From NCBI GenBank assembly GCA_000196815.1, contig FP929003.1, forward strand, positions 3,743,501 to 3,807,500: a stretch of 64,000 nucleotides of DNA, in the 5' to 3' direction. The position numbers were made by a program, and so were the translations under genes. The notes below the pieces were generated by a model. The model ran no database searches. It was given only the letters and a program-made list of their open reading frames with translations, and had not been told where the DNA came from. Of the stretch, positions 15,892-23,730 are shown in pieces (positions within the stretch are counted from its first letter, which is position 1; each line of letters opens with the position of its first letter). This stretch comes from Nitrospira defluvii. GTDB taxonomy: Bacteria; Nitrospirota; Nitrospiria; Nitrospirales; Nitrospiraceae.

Positions 15892-17222
15892 ACATCACCT
15901 CGGACGCGCTGCTCACGGACCTCTACGAACTCACGATGGCGCAGGCCTATCTCGCCCAGGGCATGACGGACATCGCCGTCTTTGAATTCTTTGTCCGGAA
16001 ATTACCGCCGCAACGCAACTTCTTCATGGCCGCAGGACTCGAACAGGTCTTGAGTTACCTGGAAGCATTTCAGTTCTCAGACGCCGACATCGCCTGGCTC
16101 GATCAGACCGGCGGATTCAGCCCGGCGTCGCTCAGCGCGCTCCGCGCGATGCGCTTTACCGGCGAGGTCCACGCGATGCCGGAGGGGAGCCTCTTTTTTC
16201 CGCACGAGCCGATCCTCCGCGTGACCGCGCCGCTGCCGCAGGCGCAACTCGTGGAAACCAGGGTCATGAATCTCCTGAACTTCCAAACGATGGTGGCCTC
16301 CAAGGCCTGCCGGTCGGTCTTGGTTGCCGGCGACAAACCCCTGATCGATTTCGGCCTCCGCCGCGCGCATGGGGCGGAAGCAGGCCTCCTCGCCGCCCGC
16401 GCCGCATACCTCGCCGGACTCGCGGGCACGTCGAACGTCTCGGCAGGCGCCCGCTTCGGCATCCCGATCTACGGGACGATGGCCCATTCGTTTGTCCAGG
16501 CCCATCTCGATGAGGCGGAGGCCTTCACCCACATCGCGGAGGCGCAACCGCGCAACGTCGTGCTCCTCATCGACACCTATGACACGGAAGCGGCGGCGGA
16601 GAAGGTGGTCTCCCTGGCGGGTCGCTTGAACGCACGAGGTATCTCGATCCACGGCGTCCGACTCGATAGCGGAGACCTGGCCGACCATGCGCGCAAGGTT
16701 CGGCACATTCTCGATCGCGGAGGCCTCACCGCCACTCAAATCCTCGCCAGCGGTAATCTTGACGAGGAACGCATCCAGGTGCTGGTGGCAGGACAGGCAC
16801 CGATCGACAGTTTTGCGATCGGCACGGCCATGACCACATCGGCCGATGCCCCCTACCTGGACTGTGCGTACAAACTCCAGGAATATGCCGGCAGACCCTG
16901 CCGCAAACGTTCCGAAGGCAAAGCCACCTGGCCGGGTCGAAAGCAGGTCTATCGCCGGATCGGAACCGACGGCCGCCTGAACGGTGATATCATCACGGTC
17001 GAGGGCGACTGCCGGGAAGGCCAGCCCCTGCTGGACCAGGTGATGCAGGGAGGTCAACGCGTCGCATCCCCTCCATCGCTGGAAGACGTTCGACGATATG
17101 CCCGGCTCTCTTTGACACAACTGCCGGCCCCGTTGCGGCGGATCGACCGCGCCGATCCTTACGACGTCCGGATCGCGCCGGCTCTCACCGAATTGGCGGA
17201 AGAGGTCGATTTGCACACATGA
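15888..17222 (+). CDS. pncB: Nicotinate phosphoribosyltransferase (NAD salvage)
   Basis: A 444-aa enzyme joining nicotinate to PRPP to give nicotinate mononucleotide, the step after PncA. The start MNITSDALLTDLYELTMAQA and later LIDFGLRRAHGAEAG, YGTMAHSFVQ and GVRLDSGDLADHARKVR are all characteristic NAPRTase blocks. The ATG at 15888 overlaps the pncA stop as ATGA. Gene order pncA-pncB gives a two-step salvage module; no other NAD gene is adjacent. Length is normal for the family. Confidence 0.93.
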   Translation: MNITSDALLTDLYELTMAQAYLAQGMTDIAVFEFFVRKLPPQRNFFMAAGLEQVLSYLEAFQFSDADIAWLDQTGGFSPASLSALRAMRFTGEVHAMPEGSLFFPHEPILRVTAPLPQAQLVETRVMNLLNFQTMVASKACRSVLVAGDKPLIDFGLRRAHGAEAGLLAARAAYLAGLAGTSNVSAGARFGIPIYGTMAHSFVQAHLDEAEAFTHIAEAQPRNVVLLIDTYDTEAAAEKVVSLAGRLNARGISIHGVRLDSGDLADHARKVRHILDRGGLTATQILASGNLDEERIQVLVAGQAPIDSFAIGTAMTTSADAPYLDCAYKLQEYAGRPCRKRSEGKATWPGRKQVYRRIGTDGRLNGDIITVEGDCREGQPLLDQVMQGGQRVASPPSLEDVRRYARLSLTQLPAPLRRIDRADPYDVRIAPALTELAEEVDLHT

Positions 17223-17289
17223 GCCGCATGATGCTCCCGGAACCATGCCATTCACCGCAGCACCGAATCTTCTTGAAGGAGGCCCGTTC

Positions 17290-18720
17290 ATGAACCAGCA
17301 TCCCGTTCCCCGCACCATCGTCGCAGGTTGGGTGGTGGCCGCGTTACTCTCCCTGCCGACCGGTGCTGACGCCACGCCCAAGCCGGCGCCCAAACCCTCC
17401 TCAGGTACCGCCTGCGAGAGCGCCTTCAAGCAGACCCGTCCGGCGTCAAAAATTCTGGACAAAGTGCTCCAGTCCCATGCCCGCTGGCTGGAAGACCGGG
17501 ACTCCCCCGACGGCCGCCGGGCCAATCTCTGCCGAACCGATCTTCGACAACTGCGACTGGTAGGTGCCAACCTCGAACGGATCAATCTCGAAGGGGCGAT
17601 CCTGAAAGGCTCGAATCTTCGCACCGCGAGTCTCGTGCAGGCGCACCTCAAAGGCGCGGACTTCTCCCAGGCTGTACTGGACGATGCCAATCTTGAAGGC
17701 GCCGATCTGCGCAAGGCCCTGCTGGTGAAGGCCCATCTCAACCGCATCGCCGCCGACGAAGCCGCGTTCTACGGAGCCAACCTGCAAGGCGCGCTCTTCC
17801 GGGAAGCGCTGCTGGAGCGGGCTCATTTTGAGGATGCGGATCTGCAGGGCGCGGACCTCAGCAACGCCACCCTCCTGGACGGCTATTTTTATGGGGCGAA
17901 TCTGTCGAAGACCAATCTCACCGACGCCGACCTCGCCGGCACCGACCTCCGCCGGACCAATTTACGCCAGGCCAATTTGCGCCGGGCCAATCTGCAAGGC
18001 GCCTTGTTGGACAGCGCCAACCTCGACGGGGCGTCTCTCATCGAAGCCGATCTGGAGAGCGCCTATTTGGACGATGCCTCGCTGGCGAACGCCGATCTTC
18101 ATGAGGCCAGTCTCCGTGGAGCAGATTTTCGCTTTACGCATCTTGGCGGCGCCAACCTGCAGCGAGTCAATCTGGAGAATGCGAACATGGAGGGAGCCAC
18201 TCTCGTGAAGTCCAGGCTGGACTCGGCGACACTCACGATGACCGTGCTGTACAAGGCCAACCTGTCGGCCGCCAATCTGCACGGGGCCAACCTGCATCAT
18301 GCCGTCCTCATCGGGACGCAACTCGCGCGGGCCGATCTCCGGAAAGCCGACCTCACCGAAATCTACGGCCCGAACGCCCATCTACAGCAGGCCCGGCTCA
18401 GCGAAGCCAATCTGGAATTGGCGAATCTGGTGGCGGCCGATCTGAGTCAGGCGGACATCAGCCACGCCGTCGTGGTCCAGACGAATCTCCAGGAAACCAA
18501 TCTGCGCGGAGCCAATCTCAGTGCGTCCGATTTGACGGGAGCCCTGCTGAACAACGCCGATCTTGGCCAGGCCGACTTGCGAGGCGCGAACCTGAGCGGC
18601 GCACTGGGGCTGGTTCAAGCACAGCTGGATCAGGCCTGCCTCGATGAGGCGACCAGGATTCCGTCCGAGCTCCAGAGACCGAAGCCCTGCGCACAACCAC
18701 GCCCGCGGCTGCGAAAATAG
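17290..18720 (+). CDS. Secreted pentapeptide-repeat protein
   Basis: A 476-aa protein with a signal peptide (about 1-29, VVAALLSLPTGADA) and then, from about residue 79 to 460, continuous A(D/N)LxX pentapeptide repeats (for example ANLERINLEGAILKGSNLRT) predicted to fold as a right-handed quadrilateral beta-helix. The ATG at 17290 has AAGGAGG 7 nt upstream, which fixes the start. Most pentapeptide-repeat proteins in databases lack a known partner; because this one is exported, a DNA-gyrase mimic role is unlikely. Two Cys residues near the end (DQACLDEA, KPCAQP) could form a disulfide. Confidence 0.88.
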   Translation: MNQHPVPRTIVAGWVVAALLSLPTGADATPKPAPKPSSGTACESAFKQTRPASKILDKVLQSHARWLEDRDSPDGRRANLCRTDLRQLRLVGANLERINLEGAILKGSNLRTASLVQAHLKGADFSQAVLDDANLEGADLRKALLVKAHLNRIAADEAAFYGANLQGALFREALLERAHFEDADLQGADLSNATLLDGYFYGANLSKTNLTDADLAGTDLRRTNLRQANLRRANLQGALLDSANLDGASLIEADLESAYLDDASLANADLHEASLRGADFRFTHLGGANLQRVNLENANMEGATLVKSRLDSATLTMTVLYKANLSAANLHGANLHHAVLIGTQLARADLRKADLTEIYGPNAHLQQARLSEANLELANLVAADLSQADISHAVVVQTNLQETNLRGANLSASDLTGALLNNADLGQADLRGANLSGALGLVQAQLDQACLDEATRIPSELQRPKPCAQPRPRLRK

Positions 18721-19217
18721 GGCCATCAGCGACCCATCAGTGTAAGGATCGCCGGCCCGGCCGTGCGGACGCAGCCTCAGGCAGAATGTTCATCACTCGC
18801 TCGTTGCTGTGGGGCTGCGGCGCGAACGGTACCGGGCCGGCTCGATTCGATGTCGTGGGAGCAGTGCGCTGCCTCATCGGCATGGTAGTCATCCTGTACA
18901 GGCCTCGTCCCCCGATGGATGCCATCGATCAGCATTCCTGGCCACGCAATCCTACCGCTCCACCCGGACAAGGGACATTTCCTCGCTGACCGGTCACTCG
19001 TCAACCGATCTCAGGGCAGGGGCTCGCTGCCATATCAACTAGATACATCATTACTCCGTTCACCCAGGACCTACCACTCCTGCCTCAACCTTAGGGTTGC
19101 CAGCGCCTTTAACTAGGCAGATCTCCAGGGGCTCCCCTCCACTGCGCCGCGCCAAGATTGGATATACAGAGCATCGCGCGCACCGCCGCCGCTCTGGCGG
19201 TTGAAGGGAGGGATCCC
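18721..19217. other. Intergenic, no gene seen
   Basis: About 500 bases between the pentapeptide-repeat gene and the next exported protein. No frame has both a ribosome site and a recognisable product, and I see no strong hairpin terminator. A short AT-rich stretch near 19020-19160 (with GATATAC at about 19158) could contain the promoter of the following gene. Confidence 0.4.
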
Positions 19218-19628
19218 ATGAACACGACGATACAGACGATAGGCCTCTTCGCCCTGCTGACGTTTTGTCCGGCCTGGCCGGGTACGTCTCACGCCGATTC
19301 ATCACTTCCCAATGAGCCAAGTGAAGAGTTGTTAGTCGCGCAATCGTCCGACACGATCATCGGATTGCTCTTTCGCGACTACTCGCTTCGCGGCAACGGC
19401 CGGGTGGACTACCGTACGGCTCGCCACATCCTGGGGATTTCCTATGACGACCCAGCGTCTGAGGAACCCGATGTCGCCTTGTTTCCATTGTTGTACTGGT
19501 ACGACGCCAATCAGGATGGACAGTGGGACATGTGGGTCGACCGCGACGAAACCGGCCGGCTCACCGATGCGGTGCGTTACGACTGGAGACAGGGGCAGGA
19601 ACTGATCACATCTTCCAAGACCTGGTGA
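19218..19628 (+). CDS. Small exported protein with Asp-rich, EF-hand-like loop
   Basis: A 136-aa protein I do not recognise by family. The ATG at 19218 has GGGAGGG upstream. A signal peptide covers about 1-27 (TIGLFALLTFCPAWPGTSHA). The segment YDANQDGQWDMWVDRDETG has the D-x-N-x-D-G spacing of a calcium-binding EF-hand or dockerin-like loop, and an earlier GNGRVDYRTAR segment echoes it. It precedes an MFS gene by about 90 nt but no link is evident. Confidence 0.7.
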   Translation: MNTTIQTIGLFALLTFCPAWPGTSHADSSLPNEPSEELLVAQSSDTIIGLLFRDYSLRGNGRVDYRTARHILGISYDDPASEEPDVALFPLLYWYDANQDGQWDMWVDRDETGRLTDAVRYDWRQGQELITSSKTW

Positions 19629-19720
19629 CTGTGACATGACAGCTCTGAGTAGCGTCCCTATAATCCGTCAGGTAGCAGGACGCCCGGGAGCCGTATCATC
19701 GTCTCGACTTGTCGGCCGTG

Positions 19721-20923
19721 ATGGACACATTTCCGCCCCATTCGCTTCGCCGGATGCCCTCCGGCATCTGGATACTGGGCCTCGTCAGCCTGCTGATGGA
19801 CATTTCCTCGGAAATGATTCACAGCCTGCTGCCGCTGTTCATGGTCACGACACTCGGCGCCGGCACGGTCGCAGTCGGCATCGTGGAAGGGCTGGCCGAG
19901 TCCCTGGCACTCGTGGTCAAAGTCTTTTCCGGGACATTGAGCGACTATCTCGGTAGACGGAAGGGGCTGGCCCTATTCGGCTATGCCGTAGGCGCGTTGA
20001 CCAAACCGCTCTTCGCCATCGCGCCGGACATCGAAACATTATTGACCGCCCGCTTGCTGGATCGAGTGGGAAAAGGCGTGCGAGGCGCACCCCGCGATGC
20101 GTTAGTGGCGGACATTGCGCCGGCGCATCTCCGTGGCGCAGCGTTCGGCTTGCGGCAATCGCTCGATACGGTGGGAGCCTTTCTCGGCCCCCTGGTCGCG
20201 GTCGGATTGATGCTGCTCTGGGCCGATGATTTTCGTGCGGTCTTCTGGGTGGCCGTCGTGCCGGGCATGATGGCCGTCGTACTCCTGCTGTTCGGCATAC
20301 AGGAGCCTGAGTCCCGCCAGACGACAAACAGGGCCAATCCGATTACCCGGGACAATTTCGCACGCCTAGGCTCGGCCTACTGGCGGGTCGTGGGAATCGG
20401 CTCCGTGTTTACGCTCGCGCGCTTTAGCGAAGCCTTTCTGGTCCTGCGCGCCCAACAAGGCGGGATTCCCATCGCGTTCATTCCCCTCGTCATGGTCGCC
20501 ATGAACCTGGTGTATGCGGCTTCGGCCTATCCGTTCGGCAAGCTCTCAGACAGGATGCACCACCAGACGCTGCTTACGCTCGGTCTGTCGGTGCTGGTTG
20601 CGGCCGATCTGGTGCTGGCCATGAACGATCACTGGAGCGCGATTCTGGCAGGCGTGGCGCTGTGGGGCATTCACATGGGGATGACACAAGGCTTGCTGGC
20701 CACCATGGTCGCAGATGTGGCACCGACCGATCTGCGCGGGACAGCCTACGGCTGCTTCAACCTCGCCTGCGGGCTCGCGATGCTCATCGCCAGCCTCCTC
20801 GCAGGATTCTTGTGGGATCGACTCGGCGCAGCATTCGCGTTTTACGCAGGCGCGTGCTTCGCTCTGCTCGCAATCATCGGAACCCTGTCCTCTCCGGTGG
20901 CACAACGCCGGCACATCGGTTAA
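19721..20923 (+). CDS. MFS transporter
   Basis: A 400-aa, twelve-helix-like major facilitator. The conserved loop 2-3 motif appears as GTLSDYLGRRKGLALFGYAV, repeated in the second half as PFGKLSDRMHHQTLL; SIWxxGLVSLLMDISSEMIHSLLPLF is typical of the bacterial MFS group sometimes annotated as YfcJ-like or drug-efflux. The substrate is not predictable. The start is uncertain: ATG at 19721 lacks a good ribosome site, and a TTG at 19709 in frame is an alternative. Confidence 0.85.
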   Translation: MDTFPPHSLRRMPSGIWILGLVSLLMDISSEMIHSLLPLFMVTTLGAGTVAVGIVEGLAESLALVVKVFSGTLSDYLGRRKGLALFGYAVGALTKPLFAIAPDIETLLTARLLDRVGKGVRGAPRDALVADIAPAHLRGAAFGLRQSLDTVGAFLGPLVAVGLMLLWADDFRAVFWVAVVPGMMAVVLLLFGIQEPESRQTTNRANPITRDNFARLGSAYWRVVGIGSVFTLARFSEAFLVLRAQQGGIPIAFIPLVMVAMNLVYAASAYPFGKLSDRMHHQTLLTLGLSVLVAADLVLAMNDHWSAILAGVALWGIHMGMTQGLLATMVADVAPTDLRGTAYGCFNLACGLAMLIASLLAGFLWDRLGAAFAFYAGACFALLAIIGTLSSPVAQRRHIG

Positions 20924-20994
20924 GAACAGGAGTTTGGCTCCCCGGGAGCGATCGGAAAGGACAATCTCAGATCACAGCCTGTTCCGGCATCATG

Positions 20995-21429
20995 CTATGA
21001 CCAATATGCCGAGGCCTTCATATAGCCGTGCAACACATCCCGCCTCGCAACGATGCCGACGAGCTGCTTGCCCCGGACCACCGGCAGGCGCGTCACGTAC
21101 CGGTCTTGGAACAGGTTCGCGACCTCCTCCAACGTCATGTTCTCCTGAGCCGCCAGGGGCTGCGTCGTCATGATTTCCGAAGCCAGCACCTTGTGCAAAT
21201 CCCGTCCTTCGATCATGGCTTGCAGGAGATCGTATTCCGTCACGAGCCCGACCAGAGAGCCGTCCTCTGCCACGACAGGCAAGCCGCCGAAATTCTGCTT
21301 GGTCATCAGCCGGCCGATCGTCAGCGCATCCGTCCGTGCCGTACAGGTAAACAAGGCATCCTGCATCAGCTGGCCCACCGTCAACGTTTTCGGATCACAG
21401 GCCTGAGTGATCAAGTCGATACGGCGCAT
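20995..21429 (-). CDS. Two-CBS-domain protein
   Basis: A 144-aa protein made of two CBS motifs (about 14-70 and 76-135), a Bateman pair that usually binds adenosine nucleotides: LMQDALFTCTARTDALTIGRLM... and SEIMTTQPLAAQENMTLEEVANL. It shares the ACDPKTLxVxQxMxDA start and overall length with the protein at 37918, so the two are paralogues. The ATG at 21429 has AAGGGGG upstream. It is 38 nt from the next CBS gene on the same strand, possibly one transcript. Confidence 0.85.
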   Translation of the reverse strand: MRRIDLITQACDPKTLTVGQLMQDALFTCTARTDALTIGRLMTKQNFGGLPVVAEDGSLVGLVTEYDLLQAMIEGRDLHKVLASEIMTTQPLAAQENMTLEEVANLFQDRYVTRLPVVRGKQLVGIVARRDVLHGYMKASAYWS

Positions 21430-21467
21430 AGGTCGCCCCCTTCTCCTCGTACACAATCGGTCGTTGT

Positions 21468-21941
21468 TTATCTCCCTGTCGCCCGTCGTTTCACTCCGGG
21501 ACGGAGCGCGGCACGCACCACATCACGACGTGTCACGACACCCACGAGTCGATTCTGCGCAGTTACGACCGGCACCGACATGAGATCGCTTTCCGTCAGA
21601 ACATGTATCAGGGTGGACAAACTAGTTTCCGGCGGCACCGAGTAGGGATTTTCGGTCATGAGATCTTTGGCCGTCTGAGCACTCCAGGCCTGCCCCTCAT
21701 CGAGCGCCGACAACAGATCATGTTCACTCACGACCCCCGCGAGCTGTTTCGCCTGATCCACGACGGGCACATGACTGCCCTCTTTCAGCAGCAACTTCGC
21801 CACGCGGTCGCCTTTCATGTCGAGACGCGCGGCTTGCACGCGCTTGTTCACGATGTCGCCGACCGTGAGCTCTTCGAATGCCACGCGTCTGCGCCCCGCA
21901 CCGGCCGGTCGTCTCGCCGGGGCTTTCCGCTTCTTCACCAT
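21468..21941 (-). CDS. Two-CBS-domain protein with basic N-terminus
   Basis: A 157-aa protein: a Lys/Arg-rich head (MVKKRKAPARRPAGAGRRR) followed by two CBS domains (VGDIVNKRVQAARLDMKGDRVAKLL and AKDLMTENPYSVPPETSLSTLI, with VVSEHDLLSAL and VVTRRDVVRAAL ends). The basic head could bind nucleic acid. The start at 21941 is decided by AAGGAGG 8 nt upstream. It lies just upstream of the CBS gene at 20995-21429 on the same strand. Confidence 0.82.
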   Translation of the reverse strand: MVKKRKAPARRPAGAGRRRVAFEELTVGDIVNKRVQAARLDMKGDRVAKLLLKEGSHVPVVDQAKQLAGVVSEHDLLSALDEGQAWSAQTAKDLMTENPYSVPPETSLSTLIHVLTESDLMSVPVVTAQNRLVGVVTRRDVVRAALRPGVKRRATGR

Positions 21942-21984
21942 ACCGATTCCTCCTTGTCTACCCATGCTGTCGCAACTACCCCGC

Positions 21985-22518
21985 TCACTCCGCCTCTGCA
22001 GGCAGGACAGGACTCCGGTCCTCGGCCCAGCGAACATGTTGCGTGGTGACATGTCCGCGACGGACTTTAATCCCTTTCACTTGCTGCATCTGGCCACCCA
22101 ACGTGGCCGCCACCTCGTACGTCCCATCGGGCAGATCGATAAAGAGCCAGGGGCCCGTCACCTGCCCCCGCGGAACCGTCAACAGCACCGCACCCTTGCC
22201 ATGACGAAGCACGACCTCCACCCCCGTCACGAACGGCTTCCCGCCTGCTGTAAACACGAGTTTCAAGGGAAACGGAGGGTACGCCGCGTCACGCTCGACC
22301 TGGCCGATGCCGGCGCTGAAATAGTGGATCTTCCCGCTCTGATAAAGCGGAAGGGTTTCTTTCTGCGTGCCGACGTCGGTTGGGATTTCCAGTTCGATCG
22401 CGTCACCGCTCGGAACCACACGGGTCGTCACCCCCGCAGCAACCGGCTCCACCCAGGCCAGCCACAGCCCCAGCGCGACCATCCCGATCATCACCGCAAT
22501 GACTCGTCTCTCAAACAT
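21985..22518 (-). CDS. Exported beta-sandwich protein, unknown function
   Basis: A 177-aa protein. A signal peptide (about 1-27) is followed by beta-rich sequence with a probable carboxypeptidase-regulatory-like or Ig-like half (DLPDGTYEVAATLGGQMQQVKGIKVRRG), which typically ends a small periplasmic or surface domain. The ATG at 22518 has GGGAGGG upstream. It is on the same strand as the CBS genes downstream (44 nt), so transcription with them is plausible. I cannot give a function. Confidence 0.68.
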   Translation of the reverse strand: MFERRVIAVMIGMVALGLWLAWVEPVAAGVTTRVVPSGDAIELEIPTDVGTQKETLPLYQSGKIHYFSAGIGQVERDAAYPPFPLKLVFTAGGKPFVTGVEVVLRHGKGAVLLTVPRGQVTGPWLFIDLPDGTYEVAATLGGQMQQVKGIKVRRGHVTTQHVRWAEDRSPVLPAEAE

Positions 22519-22824
22519 TGCGCATCCCTCCCCCCGGTCGTCTCACGCAATCGCGATGCCTGAACGCCGATCGATCAGCCGGCCTGCGCAGACGCATGTG
22601 CTCCGACCCGTTGCCGCTCGAATCTCCCCTCTCACTGATGCCAATTACCCCAATATCGTCCCACCGACTGCTGCAAAACGCCGCAACTGCCCACCACGAC
22701 CGACCGGAAAACCTGCCAATCGCCTGGCATCGCACACGATTGCCGCTTCATGATCGGACCACATTCAGGCATACCCGATGCAGACCCTATTCCGGAGCGG
22801 TACGGTAACCTGGGAGACACGCAC

Positions 22825-23730
22825 ATGAAGATCATGATCGCCGTGGATGGATCGGAGTTCGCCGAGTGGAGCGTGCAGATGCTGGAAGCAGTCGCCAGCC
22901 GCCCGCCCGACTCCGTCACGTTGGTCCACGTCGTGGACAGCACATCGTTGAAATCCGCCGCACGCAAACACGCGACTGTCTCGAAACAGGCTATCGCCGC
23001 CATGACGAAGGCCGGCGACCAGATTCTGCGGCGCTTCGAAGGTCTCGCGAAAATCGCGTTGAAGCAGGCCACCACGAAACCTCGCACAGCCATCGACACG
23101 ATCCTCGCCCATGGCCGCATAGCCGATACCATCACGAAGCTGGCCAAGCAGAAAAAAACCGATCTGCTTGTCCTCGGATCGCGCGGCCTGAGCGATGCAG
23201 AACATTACCTCCTGGGCAGTGTGTCCCGTACAGTCAGCGCCTTGGCTGCCTGCCCGGTGCTGGTGGTCAAACGGCCGCTCACGGCCCTCTCTCACGTGCT
23301 CTTTGCCGCGGATGCCTCGAAACACTCCCAAGGCGCCTGTCGCTTTCTCTGCCAGCGCCTTCTTCCTGAGTCCGCACACGTCACGGTGCTGTCGGTCGTC
23401 GAACCGGCCATGACGGAACTGGCGGCCAAGTACCTGTCGAAGGACCAGCTGGAGCAGATCGCGGTCCCGAAACGTCAGGCCGCCGAGCAGGTCGTAGAGA
23501 ACTTACGTGATCGGTTCCTGGCCGAAGGTTGCGCCGTCACGACGCAGGTGAAGGTCGATCATGTAACCGACACGATCATCCAACAGGCCACCTCCGGCAA
23601 GGTCGATCTGCTCGTGGCAGGCTCACGAGGCTTGACGGGGTCCGAACGGCTTCAGTTGGGCAGCGTCTCGGAAACGCTGCTGAAGTATGCCCCCTGCTCG
23701 GTGCTCATCGTACGAGGATGGCGTGCCTGA
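22825..23730 (+). CDS. Tandem universal stress protein
   Basis: A 301-aa protein of two UspA domains in tandem (about 1-147 and 148-301). Each ends with the nucleotide-binding signature: GSRGLSDAEHYLLGSVSRTV (domain 1) and GSRGLTGSERLQLGSVSETL (domain 2), with the G-2x-G-9x-G-S pattern that goes with ATP binding. The ATG at 22825 has GGGAG upstream. Its last eight bases overlap the GTG start of the P-type ATPase gene, so it is translationally coupled to that pump and may regulate it. Confidence 0.9.
   Translation: MKIMIAVDGSEFAEWSVQMLEAVASRPPDSVTLVHVVDSTSLKSAARKHATVSKQAIAAMTKAGDQILRRFEGLAKIALKQATTKPRTAIDTILAHGRIADTITKLAKQKKTDLLVLGSRGLSDAEHYLLGSVSRTVSALAACPVLVVKRPLTALSHVLFAADASKHSQGACRFLCQRLLPESAHVTVLSVVEPAMTELAAKYLSKDQLEQIAVPKRQAAEQVVENLRDRFLAEGCAVTTQVKVDHVTDTIIQQATSGKVDLLVAGSRGLTGSERLQLGSVSETLLKYAPCSVLIVRGWRA

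Noticed and set aside
16077-17747. Antisense open frame opposite pncB and the pentapeptide-repeat gene
   Set aside because: Both plus-strand genes are clearly recognised and the antisense product has no motif.
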